DNA of 64,000 nucleotides from Anodontia alba (taxonomy: Eukaryota; Mollusca; Bivalvia; Lucinida; Lucinidae): positions 42,911,796 to 42,975,795 of the forward strand of contig OZ024826.1 of assembly GCA_964016985.1 (NCBI GenBank). The letters are read 5' to 3'. The notes beneath the pieces were generated by a model, which had not been told where the DNA came from, did not search any database, and worked only from the letters and a program-made list of their open reading frames with translations. Each line of letters begins with the position of its first letter. The first letter of the stretch is position 1. Below are positions 21,009 to 32,419 of this stretch, in pieces. The translations under genes were made by a program, and so were the position numbers.

Positions 21009-22840
21009 CTGTACAGTGAAAAAGTGATAATTGATAATACTCCAATAGCTGAATTATTAGGGTTAATCCTCATAAACTGTCATGAAGACGCTAATATATT
21101 AAAAGGGGAAATAAGATATCCAGAAATACTTGAAGCGCTCAAAAGTATGAAACCTTAAAATAAACGTCAAAAAGATTGTCTTTGTAAACAAAGAACACAC
21201 TACGGATTAGAAAATGGGAGTCTCAAAAACACCTGGTAATGATGACTTCACGCTGAAATCTTCAAATTTTCAAATAATTCGGGATTGATTTGAAACGTTT
21301 TATTTTGAAACCCTTGAGTTATGCATATAACTCTGGATCTATCAATTTCCTTGGTTATTGGAATCTTGGCTTAAAACTATATTGCAAAGCATAATACGTC
21401 AAGATAATAAGGAATCATAGCAGGAAGATTTACAGGTAAAACGATTCAGCTGATATATGATATACTTTTTGAAACAAGACAACAAGAAATCACAGGATTG
21501 TTGTTATCTATTGACTTTCAGCAAACTTTCGATTCAGTGTCATGGAAATTTATTGATAAAACTTTGGATTATTTCAACTTTGGCCCATCCTTAAAAATCG
21601 ATTAAAATCTTTCAGAATGGTGCGGAATCATGCATCCAACACAATGGTCATATGACTGAGTATTTCTGTTTCAGAGAGGCTGCCGGCGGGGAGATCCCAT
21701 TTCACCTTATATTTTCATTCACTGTGCAGAAATGCTGGGTCATATGATCAGAGAAGGTAATTCAATGAGAGGTATAACAATAAATGAAAATCATTTCAAG
21801 TTAAGTCAGCATGCTGATGTCACACAAGCATTCCTTGTTAGATCTGAATAATCATTAAAATATACATTAGAAACTTTGAAAAAAAAGTTTATTCAATGTC
21901 AGGTCTGAAAATAAATATAGAAAAAACTTAGGCAATATGGATATGGAGCATAAATAAATTAAATCGCCGATTATGTAGTGATTATGACCTTGACTGGGAC
22001 CAAAAATTTATAAAAATTTTAGAGGTGACCTTTTTAGTTATCCTACAAAAAGTGGAAAATATTTTAGCTGTATGTTCAAGACGAAAATTCACTAGCCAAG
22101 GGAAAACAACAATTATAAAACCAATAGCTTTGTCTAAATTTGTCCATTCATTCTTATCGTTCTTTACCAAATCGTCTGGGAATCTGATACAGACATGGAA
22201 TAAAATGCACTATAAATGCCTTTGGAATTCAGGTCCGGATAAAATCAAAAGAAAGTAAATTGTAAAAAACTTATTATAAGGAGCATTATGAATGATAAAA
22301 TTTGACAACTTTATTTATGTCTTTTAATTAACCTTGCTAAGAAGACAAGTTTTGCAGGAAAATAGCACTTTGAATATCTGAACTCAATTTAGCAGCTGTC
22401 TGTTCTAGAGGAGATAACTATGCTTATTTGAAATCAGAAAAAAATACGAAACCTGTTTTTGAAAGACACTCTACAGAAATGGAAAATATTTTGCGAAACT
22501 GTACCCATAGAAACGGTAGAAGACATTCTACAATTTGGTTTAATTCAAACTTTAATCAAGGTCATAATTCAAACATTAAGGAATGGTCTGACAAGGGCAT
22601 TGAAAAATTAATATAGTAAACTTAAAAATTATGTAAGTTTATGATAGATTCAGTCAAGTTTGGGTAATAGTTGCCATATTACTGGGAAAGAGTTACCATT
22701 TCTGCTTGCCATCTGTCCACTTTATGTCTGCTTTATTGTATTTGTCTATCTTTCCCTTTTTATGTTGGGGGCTTGATGTGGACCTGATTGTATCAGGTCC
22801 TGAGTACTCTTATTTACTTTACTTGATAAGGAGGGAAACT
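21009..22840 (+). pseudogene. L1-like LINE ORF2, reverse transcriptase and C-terminus, decayed
   Basis: Resumes with YSEKVIIDNTPIAELLGLIL and TPGNDDFT. Then LLLSIDFQQTFDSVSWKFID (RT motif A) and RRGDPISPYIFIHCAEMLGH (motif B) follow. Motif C reads LSQHADVTQAF instead of the expected YADDT, so a catalytic Asp is lost. GLKINIEKT, LSKFVHSFLSFF and WNSGPDKIKRK follow, and HSTIWFNSNFNQGHN near the C-terminus. The 3' end is probably near 22840. Confidence 0.87.
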
Positions 22841-23295
22841 TTTACCAATTCAATGATTTCAGACATAAATACAATATAAATGGTACTTTTTTAGACTATT
22901 ATTTTATTTTAAGGAAAATATCTAATCAAGTGAATATTTAAATACTTGAAAATAGTTTGAAATGCCAGCATCTTAAAATTGTGTTGTGAAAAACTGTTAT
23001 GTAAAGTATCTAACTAAAGACAAAAAAGAAGCAAAACTCTCTGTGATATAATGATTGGTGTTAAGGAGACTACACCTCCATCTCCCAAGTGGGAGAACAT
23101 ATTAGGAGATACTGACCAAGAAGAGCGAAACAGTTATAATGCACGTCTAAGGGACCTTAAGTTAAATAAAGTTACCAACAATAAAAAAATAAACAGTATT
23201 TTTAGAACCTCTATTATAATATTGGACAAATAAAAAAAACTACTGTTCTTCGTCCTATTTTGAATATAATTCTTGTTATTGTACTTTTGTAACAG

Positions 23296-23403
23296 GTTGG
23301 TGAATGGTCTCCGACAGGAGGTGTCTACTCTCATCTAGGCAATGATAAATCGGCTGCAAATGGTACTGCGACATCAAAGGTGTATGTCGTTACTAGCATA
23401 GAG
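23296..23403 (+). CDS. iGluR exon 4: end of amino-terminal domain and start of S1
   Basis: The acceptor is TTTTGTAACAG and the donor is GTAGGA; 108 nt, phase 0 (residues 159-194). It encodes VGEW, a Gly/Ser/Asn-rich linker with an NGT glycosylation site, and ends in VYVVTSIE. That last run is the first S1 strand, equivalent to VVTT.LE before EPYVM in vertebrate subunits. It joins in frame to DEPFLMV of exon 5. Confidence 0.94.
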
Positions 23404-23473
23404 GTAGGATTCTATATTCATCTCCAGTATAATTCCGCTATCAAGACCACTTGAAAACAAAACCACTCGATTA

Positions 23474-23675
23474 TTAACCCTTGTCCTGCTGAATAAATTA
23501 AGATGCCACTCCCACTTATAATTTTCAGCCAATCAGATTACGTAATCATGATTGTTGCTATCAATTTACATACTTAATGGCAAACAGTGTAGATCCAGAT
23601 CAGTTTGCTTCCAACTGTGGATCTACACTGTTTGAAAAGGCAGGGTATATCCGGGTTCAGCAGGACAAGGGTTAA
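23474..23675. mobile_element. family C MITE, copy 2, 70 bp after exon 4
   Basis: TTAACCCTTGTCCTGCTGAA to TTCAGCAGGACAAGGGTTAA, inverted relative to copy 1. The cassette hairpin GTAGATCCAGATCAG...CTACACTGTTTG is inside. Confidence 0.9.
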
Positions 23676-23791
23676 ATCCCAAAATGGGCTTTTTCTGTTT
23701 ATTCTATATTCAGTATTAAGACCGCCCACTAATAAGACCACTTTCAGGCAGTAACAAAGGTGGCCTTAATTGGGTTATTTTATTTTAATCT

Positions 23792-24290
23792 GAGCCAGCG
23801 CACGATAAAATCTACAATAAGACTTGTGCGACCAGAGAAGACGCAGATCAGTCTGCGCATTCGTGCAATCTGATCAGAGCCTTCGCTGATCGCGTGTGCC
23901 TTTTACAACCTCAGGGCTATCCAAAGAGGGATCAACGACAATTGTCATACTGGGTTGGTGTACAGGCTGATCTAAGTCTGTACTGGTCACACAGGTCTTA
24001 CTTTAGGCTTTGTCGTGCGCTGGCTCATTTGTCAACACATACCGTTTTCTGTATAAACATCTGGACACTCCGAATAATACTAAATTTGAGAAAAAGAACT
24101 TTATGCCATATGCGAACGACAAAGGTGCAGATGAACGTGCTCCTTCATGCAATCTGATCTGAACATTCTCCGTAGACTTATACTACAGTATCCATTGATT
24201 CTATAAGCAGACAACGAGGGCCCAGATCAGCATGCCCGAATGCGCAGGCTGATCAGGGCCTGCGTTGTCAGCAAATTATATAAGGGCCCT
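23792..24290. repeat. family F repeat (23792-24028) plus family E/G-like fragments
   Basis: Family F has ends GAGCCAGCGCACGA and TCGTGCGCTGGCTC, with inner arms CTACAATAAGACTTGTGCGA and CACAGGTCTTACTTTAGGCT. 24080-24290 holds GATCAGCATGCCCGAATGCG fragments. Confidence 0.75.
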
Positions 24291-24965
24291 GTTCGTGTGT
24301 TGTGCATTACTCTTGTCTTAAATTTCATCAAGTCGATCTGGCTGATTGTTGAGGTGTCTTAAATACTGAATGAGTGGTACAGTTGTAATCGGTATAGATC
24401 CTGATTAGACGCCGCATACTGCGGTATTTGATCTGGTCAGTACTGTTTGTACTGTCTGGTCAGTACTGTTTGTTAAGGCCTGTCCTTCATAACACATAGA
24501 GTAAATATATTCACGTTACTCATATTCCTCTGTTTCTAATAATTTTCCATTTTGTGTACGGATTATGTCTTAGCTATTTTCACTTTTCACTTTCGCTTAT
24601 AACTGAGGCTGCATGAAGTATTTTGTTCGTATCACTGCAGCTGGTATTCAAGTACCGTGTGTCGGCCGTCAAACGCCTCCCCGTGTACTTCACCACAGTG
24701 CAGGTTATGTTTCATTTCCTTTGGGATCATTGAACCACTTTAGTTACTTTGAAAATCGAATACAGCTAGGGGCGCATGCAGCATCGCAAACTACATTGAT
24801 ACATATGAAGAGACTTAAAAACAAACGTCAGATTTTTGTTCTTTTGTGAGTTCTTTGTTTCCAAAGGCAACCTTTTAGATTTTTTATAGTTATCAACTAA
24901 GTACCTTATCGCGTATTACAATTGTGAAAAATGCTTAGAAAGACACCAACTTTTTCTCGTGGTAT
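24291..24965. repeat. hairpin fragment and family N repeat
   Basis: 24395-24475 has a hairpin around GACGCCGCATACTGCGGTAT. 24640-24890 contains CATTTCCTTTGGGATCATTG and GAGTTCTTTGTTTCCAAAGG, also present at 57368-57560 and in part at 43190-43270. Confidence 0.55.
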
Positions 24966-25304
24966 TACAGTCGAACCTCGTTATCTCGAACTCGCTTATT
25001 TCGAATTACCGCTTATCTCGAAGTAAAAATCTGGTCCCTGTTTTAACATTAAACAATGACAACTGGTAACAAAATAATGTGGAAAAGAGGAGAAATTGCT
25101 CCTCAGGAGCAATTTCTCCTCTTTTTAACATTATTTTATATATATATTTCTAACTTCAGGAGTCAAATTACATATTCATTTGTTAAATGTGGTTGTTCAA
25201 TTTATTGTTTTCCTCACTCTCTAAACTCTGATATGTCGAAGTACGGATATCTCGAAGTGTTTCAGTGAGTCCCTTGGAATTCGAGATAACGAAAGTCGAC
25301 TGTA
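24966..25304. mobile_element. family B MITE, copy 3
   Basis: TACAGTCGAACCTCGTTATC to GAAAGTCGACTGTA; central hairpin GAAATTGCTCCTCAGGAGCA. Confidence 0.9.
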
Positions 25305-25519
25305 CTTTCAAATGGTGAGTATCCATGATTGCCCTACTGAATTGCAAGGAGTCTTTTATTGTATTTCTGTCTGTGTATAACTGAAACACTGTCGAAATTA
25401 GTTTAAAACCAATTTCATTATTAGAATTATTAACGCCGTCGTCGTAACGACCTACTATAGGATGACCTGAGGATCTAAGGAGTATTGATGATAATTGTGG
25501 GATAATTTTCTCTAGTTCT

Positions 25520-25800
25520 CCATAGAGTCATATGTTGTGGGTATTCATTAGAGGTACCTCGACGAGGCGCTTCTTATGAAATGAATCCCAACAATATATG
25601 TTTTTATGAAGAAATAAGAAAAAAAAAATCCCAGAATTATCAGCATTTCTCTGATGACATTACGGTTATCATTTTGCCACTACGCGAGTACCACGTGAAA
25701 GCGCTTTTGATTTGTCTTCGCTGAAAGCGCTTATAATTTGTCTTCGCTGAATGCGCTTTCAACTTGTCTTCGCTGAAGGATATAGTCTAGCCTCACCAGG
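25520..25800. repeat. family H hairpin and a 31 bp tandem triplet
   Basis: The family H core GTACCTCGACGAGGCGCTTC is flanked by CATATGTTGTGGGTATTCAT and its inverse. At 25697-25785, GCTGAAAGCGCTT.TAATTTGTCTTC is repeated three times. Confidence 0.7.
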
Positions 25801-26128
25801 TTTGCATGACGTTCACTGACGATTGCATTTCTGTTCCGCACAAAGGTTAGTCACTTATTGTTTGTCTTTATTATTTCACAATGTAAAATGAATGTTGTGC
25901 ACCGTTTTCTCTCTTGTAGCACTCGTATTGGTGCACTTAATTAATTAAAAGCGAGGTGTTTATAAAAGTTATGAAATAAAATTGATTCAGAGTTTATATT
26001 TTCTGTTGCTTTATTTTTCTGTGATTATTGAAGGTTTTTCAAGGTTTATATAAGGGTCACTTAATAGGCTGAATTGGTCAAACCTAGCTAGTCTCGCTCA
26101 GTAGACTTGGAACTTCAGCCGTTTGCAG

Positions 26129-26160
<32 letters not shown>

Positions 26161-26395
26161 AACGTGGTTGTTTCCAGACTTATGTCTGGTGTTTTTTGCC
26201 ACAGCCAAGCCATGAATAGGCTTTCTAAACCACGGACGTTACAGTTCTCGTATTTTCCTAAATCTCTATTCAGGCTGATAAGCATGATGGGCGAAGCATG
26301 CTTGCATGTACCAAATAATGCTTACTTTCCATGGACGCCTGATTACACCCCATTTATTTTGGGTCCATGTCTGTATGTCTGAACATTCCTAATTT
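26129..26395. repeat. (GT)n microsatellite and a dispersed repeat shared with 63745
   Basis: A pure GT run of about 30 bp is at 26129-26159. 26280-26395 shares GGGCGAAGC.TGCTT, TAATGCTTACT and GGACGCCTGATTACACCC with 63820-63900. Confidence 0.75.
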
Positions 26396-26595
26396 TGTAT
26401 TTGTGAATATCGACTTTTAAGATTTCCGAAATATGATTTTAGTATGTTGACCTCCACACTCATTATAGTAGTAAACCTGTCTTTTTTTTCTTTTAATGTA
26501 AAACATAGGACGTTAGTAGTAAACTTATCTTTTTACTTTTAATGTTAAAGACTGTGGTTGGTGAGTCCGCTGGACAGTAAAAGGTTGCAATTAAT

Positions 26596-26761
26596 GAGCC
26601 GCAGTGTGCGAAAACGTACCTTATGACATGTGTGCACAACAAAGATTCATATCAGCCTGCGCATTAGCGCAGTCTGATCAGTGTCTTCGTTTCCCACGTG
26701 ATTAATCCTTGCATCCATGGCAATACAAAATGCTTCTGATCTGAATATTCGCTGGGCGCAC
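26596..26761. mobile_element. family G2 repeat
   Basis: GAGCCGCAGTGTGCGAAAAC, CATTAGCGCAGTCTGATCAG and TATTCGCTGGGCGCACACAT. It abuts a family A MITE. Confidence 0.65.
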
Positions 26762-27094
26762 ACATTACACAAACACGCCTATATAGTTTTGACCCCTTTA
26801 AACCCCTATTTTATACAGTATATACATTAGTGTTTTTATTTCTGCTCAAAAACATAGATTGTGGTACTCGTTAGAACCTCCTCGGCGAGGCGGTTCTAAC
26901 AAGTACCCACAATCTATGTTTAGAGCAGAAATATGAAAACTACCAGAATTTTTCATCTGAAAGTTTTCACTTTTTTTTTTTATTGTTTTTTTTTATTATT
27001 ATTATTTTTTATTTTTATTTTTTTTTTTTTTTTATTTTTTTTTTTTTTTTTGTTTGTGGTAAAATTCTCAATATATATGCGCGTTTTCGTAATG
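26762..27094. mobile_element. family A MITE, copy 6, with T-rich expansion
   Basis: Core GGCGAGGCGGTTCTAACAAG. A T-rich simple tract of about 85 bp (about 26967-27052) has expanded in one arm at the same place as in copy 1. Confidence 0.85.
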
Positions 27095-27204
27095 CATAAT
27101 GTTTTCTGAGTTGCGGTTCATTTGCGTATACATATGTGACATTTGCATATTTGTTTTCTGTCACATTTAACATAACATTAAAACTTATGTTTCCGCTTAT
27201 ACAA

Positions 27205-27350
27205 GAAAGTCAGTCAGTTTCTGGAGATTGAGTGTGCACAAGTACTGGTTAACTACTTAACGGACTAAGCCGTCTCAGAAAAAGTGTGGTTAATTACACT
27301 GACCGGTCCGACATGACATTAATAGTGTTGACTGGGCCGTAAAACTCCAA
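27205..27350 (+). mobile_element. SINE body fragment, copy 2
   Basis: CAGTTTCTGGAGATTGAGTG, ACTGACCGGTCCGACATGAC and GTTGACTGGGCCGTAAAACT are diverged versions of the SINE 3' domain. It ends 40 bp before the possible alternative exon. Confidence 0.7.
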
Positions 27351-27390
27351 ACAATTTTAAAACTGATGCTTGTCTAACTTCTTTTTACAG

Positions 27391-27681
27391 CCAACAGAAC
27401 AGCGGTCTCAGGAAACAGCTACTGAGTTTGACACAAGCACATCTATACCAAGGGAGACAACTACACCAAACCTGTTTACATTACCACTAGATGAGTTACA
27501 AGAATTCATAGAATACACAGAAAACATGGAATATATTAGACAAGATAACTTTAGAACAAACTCTTCTTTTCTGACAACAGTTTCTCTTTCTGTTTTAGAA
27601 AATGGAACTGGATCATTACAAATTATGCTTTTGTTTTTTATGTATTCGTTGATTATATTGTTAATGGTCTTTCTCTCATAA
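27391..27681 (+). CDS. possible alternative terminal exon: Thr-rich stalk with hydrophobic C-terminus
   Basis: A good acceptor (TTCTTTTTACAG) opens a 96-codon frame ending in TAA at 27679. The frame has a Ser/Thr-rich segment with STSIPRETTTP, an acidic stretch, two NSS/NGT sequons, and a final run of about 20 mostly hydrophobic residues up to the stop. The sequence is unlike any iGluR domain. Its phase (0) matches the donor of exon 4. If spliced there, it would give an amino-terminal domain with a membrane or GPI-type tail and no channel. It could instead be the last exon of a nested gene, or chance. No AATAAA was seen close downstream. I do not recognise a family. Confidence 0.35.
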   Translation, partial: PTEQRSQETATEFDTSTSIPRETTTPNLFTLPLDELQEFIEYTENMEYIRQDNFRTNSSFLTTVSLSVLENGTGSLQIMLLFFMYSLIILLMVFLS

Positions 27682-27715
27682 CTCCTGATTTGTTGAAAAA
27701 ATGTTAATATCTTTC

Positions 27716-27810
27716 TTATAGCTCCATAAAAACATATGTTGTGGTACTCATTAGAAGCGCCTCGATGAGGAAATCTAATGAGTACTTATAACATGTGTTT
27801 GGTGGACAAA
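27716..27810. repeat. family H hairpin
   Basis: Left arm ACATATGTTGTGGTACTCAT plus TAGAAGCGCCTCG; imperfect right arm CTAATGAGTACTTATAACAT. Confidence 0.7.
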
Positions 27811-27835
27811 ATAAGAAGATCCGGCTGACCAACTA

Positions 27836-28170
27836 ATTGGCCGGCCCCGGTGACTTAGTTGCATGTTCGTCGGCACTATACTACTTTCGTCTGACTGGTG
27901 ATCAGGAGGTTGCGTGTTCGGCCCCCCTCCGGGTCGGAAACATTCTTTCTAGGAGAATGATCATGAAACATTTTCTACGGTCATTCTTTCCCTTCCGCTG
28001 ATTCAAGAAGGGCAGTTGTCAGTTTCTGGCAAAAAAAAAAGGAAAAATGTGCACAATATTGGTTAACCGCTTAGAGGACTAAGCCTGCCAAGTAAAAATA
28101 TCGTTAGGTAAACTGACCGCACTCGAAATGACCCATTGGGTTGACTTGGCCGTAAAACCTCAACATATAC
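27836..28170 (+). mobile_element. tRNA-derived SINE, longest copy
   Basis: The head GGTGACTTAGTTGC and GGTTGCGTGTTCGGCCCC resemble the A and B boxes of an RNA polymerase III tRNA promoter. After TTCTTTCTAGGAGAATGATC comes the body CAGTTTCTGGCAAAA, CCGCTTAGAGGACTAAGCCT, TTGACTTGGCCGTAAAACCT, ending in an ACA-rich tail. Body-only copies are at 17080, 27205 and 49315. Confidence 0.75.
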
Positions 28171-28317
28171 ACAAACTAACCGTCTAATCAGGAGCTATAT
28201 TTATATCATAAGACAGTTGTTTGTTTCAGAGAATATCTTTGATTACATATAAAGGTGAATGTGAGCGTTCCAGATAAATAGCAAATATTAATGCATTTTA
28301 GTCCCAAGCAAGGGTAA

Positions 28318-28390
28318 CTGGCAAACAGTGCAGATCCAGGTCAGACGCCGCAGAACGCGGCGTCTCATCAGGGTCTACATTGTTTGAATT
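28318..28390. repeat. family D cassette hairpin, solo
   Basis: GCAAACAGTGCAGATCCAGG, CAGACGCCGCAGAACGCGGC and GGGTCTACATTGTTTG form a near-perfect hairpin of about 66 bp. Confidence 0.8.
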
Positions 28391-29232
28391 AACCACAGGA
28401 ATTTCTATAAAATATAGAAATACATGTAATTAAAACTAACAAACATTCTGTTGGAAACAAACCAGTGCAAACAAACCGGTGCAAAGAGTTGTTTTAGAAC
28501 AGTCCATCCGATGTAAATGAGTTTGACAAAGAATATTAAAATCTGTTTCTCACAACATGTCTCGAAGGAATGGCGGTAATTTTCGGTTAACAACGGATTT
28601 GCAGGACGAGTTGTTTATTAAGTTACATGTACCGCTCTCCCTGAATAACATAATTTGTTCATATACGAGAAACACGATTTGATATTCTGAATGTTATATA
28701 CCTTTATTCTACATTTTTATTTCTATCTTAATAATATATAACACGTTTGGTTATATTTTCAACTGACATTGTAATACAAGTACATTAAATGTCTAGCAGG
28801 AATTAAAGCTTCCCCTTCTCAAGGCATGAAAGTAGAAATGAAGAATAAATAATGACCAGTCATACAGGCACCGTTGCAATAACCGACAAACAAAGAGAGA
28901 TGAACGTCAATGAAACAACTACCGGCATGGGAATGGGCAGGTGGGGAATGGTAGGGCTTAAAGCTAGTTTTAGATAAACAAGCCTCGTTCTCGTTCTTAA
29001 TTCTGATGCAGCTCAAAAAGCGCCTCTACTGCATATAAAAGCATGGCATTTTATGGAGAAATAAGAAGTACATTCGTATATAGCTAATTTTTCGGGCTGA
29101 AACAAAATCGCCTTTTCTGGAAATGTGCAACGGCTACTCTAGACATTTGCTTTTCGCATTTGGTATGAGGGACCTTTTGCACGTTGTGACGCTTAACTTA
29201 TACAGCAATATCAGTGTCTGTGGTCCCACTTT
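28391..29232. other. intron, nothing recognised
   Basis: No repeat family or exon could be supported. Short open frames here lack splice-site support. Confidence 0.5.
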
Positions 29233-29620
29233 TTGGGTCGATTGTTTAAAAGCGAGCCATAGTATACATACGCCAAAATTTCCTTAAGGTATTTGTCCAC
29301 GTGATTATAATTGACCAATGTAATCAAACCGCGCGTTAGACAACATCCAGGTAACGGTTATTTTTATCGCTGTGACGTCAGAGTGCTGAAGATAGAGGGT
29401 TATCTGTAAAAAACTGAACTGAGACATTTGGAACATTGGCAAACAGTGCAGACGCAGATCAGATGCCGCAGAACGCGGCGTCTGATCAGAGTCTGCATTG
29501 TTACCTTAAATTACAGAAAGTTAAGGGTTAAATGAAACAGTCTTACATCCCCGTTCAGGACCATTTTTCCAGCGTATACTCAGAGACAATCGAATCATTA
29601 GTGCTTTCAGTCCTTTGATT
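29233..29620. mobile_element. family D large element, copy 1
   Basis: TTTTGGGTCGATTGTTTAAA, TGTCCACGTGATTATAATTG, CGCTGTGACGTCAGAGTGCT, the cassette hairpin GCAAACAGTGCAGACGCAGA, then CCCGTTCAGGACCATTTTTC and CAGAGACAATCGAATCATTA. TGACGTCA is a CRE-like word, conserved in the copies at 48011 and 56577. Confidence 0.8.
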
Positions 29621-29750
29621 TTGCATTGCGGTTATAACAACTGTGTCGTTGTGTCCGGGTATTGTTTGTTCCCAATCTTTTTACTTTCTATGCCTCGGGT
29701 AGGCTGTGTTTCGTGGTTGTGGTCTTCCCTTGCTAACTTCATTCATAGTT

Positions 29751-29958
29751 GAGCCGGGCACAGCATTTCCTACAAGATTGCACGTTCGTCCAGCGGCGAA
29801 TCAAATCTGATCAGACTCTTCGTTGTTCCCCGAAGACGCTTTTTATCCTTGGCTACCCCAGATTTATCCGCAAAGGGTCTGATCAGACTTCGTGAATACT
29901 CAGGCGGAGTGAGTCTTCGCGGGGCGCACATGCAATCTTGTAGGAAACGCCTTGTCAT
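29751..29958. mobile_element. family G repeat, full palindromic copy
   Basis: GGGCACAGCATTTCCTACAA to TTGTAGGAAACGCCTTGTC, with CTTCGTTGTTCCCCGAAGAC and GATCCTTGGCTACC inside. Confidence 0.75.
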
Positions 29959-30794
29959 TTTTCATCTTTGACTAAAATGTCTTACCAGTACCTGCCATTG
30001 GCACGAACACCGAGATTTTGGTTCTAACACCATCTAATACGTTATAACACGATCTTACACGATCTAACACGATCTGTAAAAAGGGATTCTTTAGCACCAT
30101 CGAAGAAATGAAAACAACAGACTAGAGTTTATTGAGTTGATCCATGCGACTCGTCGTCATGCGAAAATGCACACGCCGTCTAGTCTCAAGTTAAGAAGAA
30201 CTGTATGGTCCCAAACTACCAGAAAATATAATCTGCACTTTGAAAAAGAATGGTGAGACGTTTTACGGCCGCCACACACTTATCGTCAGCTGTAATGCTT
30301 ATGGCACATCAAAATCGATCGTCGGCCGCCGAGATATTTTGATGTTGACGTTCGATGAAAAAACCCTTTGATCAGCCAACTGGAGCTGTCAGATTTAAAA
30401 TCCACCTCACCGATTATCTGCGGCGACCTCAAAGCCTTCAGTTAGGCCGACCGTCGCACGATCATCGGACGATTAGCGGCAGACTGTCTTTCTGTCTCGG
30501 GCTACAGAACATGAGTCAAGCGACGACAATCGGGTGACATGTCGTCCCGCTGACGCAACATCCAAAGCTTCATGCACAGTTGTTGTATGTGGAGTTCTCG
30601 CCATTCCTGCAAACGCCATGACTCAAAGTATAGTGGGCATAGTGCAGCCACTTGCTTATATAGTGGTGGGCGTGGCACTTGTGTCAATTCGGACGTATGT
30701 CGCCCGACATTTGCCCATACTGCTTGCCAGACCATCGGGTGCTGCTCGGTTTGGGTAATTTGACAGCTGTTTAACACTTTAAATCAAAATTGTG
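29959..30794. other. intron, no gene; GC-richer stretch at 30250-30760
   Basis: GAGACGTTTTACGGCCGCCA at 30252 recurs at 50388 as GAGACGTTTTGCGGCCGCCA and marks a dispersed repeat. Small overlapping frames at 30355-30777 on both strands have no splice or homology support. Confidence 0.45.
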
Positions 30795-31073
30795 CAATAC
30801 GAAAACACGCCTGTTCAAATATATATAGAAAATTTCACCTCCAAAAACTGAAAATTTTTAGATAAAAAAAACTGATATTTTTCATATTTCTGCTCAAAAC
30901 ATAGCTTGTGGGTACTCGTTATAACCGGCTGGCCGAGGCGGTGCTAACGACTACCCACAATCTATGTATTTGAGCAGAAATAAGAAAAATAATGTATACC
31001 CTGTAAACCCCAGTTTTACTATATAAAAGTGGGATTTAAGGGGTCAAAGTTATGTAGGTATGTTTTCGTGATG
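30795..31073. mobile_element. family A MITE, copy 7
   Basis: Starts CAATACGAAAACACGCC, ends TATGTTTTCGTGATG. The core has mutated to CCGGCTGGCCGAGGCGG. Confidence 0.88.
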
Positions 31074-32410
31074 CCATGTTTTTTCGCGTAGGCTGTTCAG
31101 TCTTTGCTGTTTGCCTGTAGACACTTTGGATTCTTGACTACCCACAGAGCAGGAGTCAGAACGTTCAAAAACGACCATTATATCATATGCGAAGAACAAA
31201 TGTCCATGGTTGCATTTGCATAGTTGCAGATAAGGCGCTTTTTTTTCAACCGAAAAGTACTGACATTTTTTCTTTTTTCTCTCTTAAAACAACAACATGT
31301 GTTGTGTATACACATTAGAAACGCCTCGGCGAGTCGCTTCTAGTAATTAAATACAACATACGTTTTTGTGAAGAAATAGGAAAAATTTTAAGTGAATATC
31401 CTTCTTTTCTGTAGACAATTTACATGAAATTTCAATCAGAATCTAAAATGTTGCCTTTGGAAACAAAGAACACATTATAGATAGAAAATGAAAGTCTCGG
31501 TTTAATTGCAACTCTTTATAAACAGTAATGATTTGTTACCCTGCTTACGCCTTCAAACGAATACTCCATTTTCAAAGATATCACAATAGACATGTTTTCT
31601 CAGCGAAGATTCAGATCAGCCTGCGCATTGGTCAGACTGCGGGGAAATGCCGGCCTATTTGAGTCTTCTTTGTGAACACATGTCAGTAGGTACTTTTTCT
31701 CACGTTAGTGTTGCTAAAAAGCCTAAACTGCTTGTTTGCTCAATTATACATGCTATGCAATAAACAAAATGTGCCAAATATATTTGTTGTTGATGTCTGT
31801 AGACATGTTAATTTCATTACGTACAATCCAAATAAACACCGTGGCAACAACACCGACGTGACGTTTATGACCTTCATTCTACAGAGGTTGCATCAGACCT
31901 ACGCGTTTCATCAAACATTGTCAAATGTTAATTTAAGCACTTGAGATGTAGTCTAAATAATGTTTCATAACTTCAGCTATGCACGTGTTACCTGTTCGAA
32001 CGATAGCAGAAACACTCAAATGCAGCCGCTAAAAAGGATATAGAAATGTTAGTTTATCATTCAGCACTATATTTTTTATAATTAACTTAAAAATCATTAT
32101 TTTAGGTAAGAGAAAATTTGCAGAAATTTAAGTTGTACACAGAAATCAAGTTATTTCCCTTATGATCGCTCAGTATGTTCCGATCAACTTCACATGAGCC
32201 GGACAACACAGGGGCGGATCCAGTGTGGTTTCTGAGGGAGTTCGATTGGATAAATTACAGTATTTATTCTATGTATGCGGGCAGACAGGCCTGATCAAAC
32301 TGTATACCCAGATCAGACGCTGCAGAATGCGGTGTCTGATCAGTCTACACTGTTTGCCACTCACCCGGTGATTTTACACACATTCACAGATACATGAAGA
32401 ATATAAACGT
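31074..32410. repeat. intron with family G/G2/H/N/D fragments
   Basis: 31085-31180 is a G fragment (GACACTTTGGATTCTTGACT). 31278-31385 is an H hairpin (AGAAACGCCTCGGCGAGTCG). 31440-31510 is an inverted N fragment (TTTGGAAACAAAGAACACAT). 31560-31700 is a G2 repeat. 32300-32365 is a D hairpin (GACGCTGCAGAATGCGGTGT). 31705-32290 otherwise shows nothing. Confidence 0.55.
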
Positions 32411-32419
32411 TAAACTATA

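Noticed and set aside
18415..22616. A functional L1-type protein
   Set aside because: Multiple stops and frameshifts, YADD altered to HADV, and an insertion of 1.4 kb.
27836..27925. A genuine tRNA gene
   Set aside because: Box-like words are present but no cloverleaf can be drawn, and the SINE body follows directly.
30355..30777. Overlapping frames on both strands in a GC-richer patch
   Set aside because: No homology, no splice context, and dispersed repeat words. High GC alone lengthens frames.
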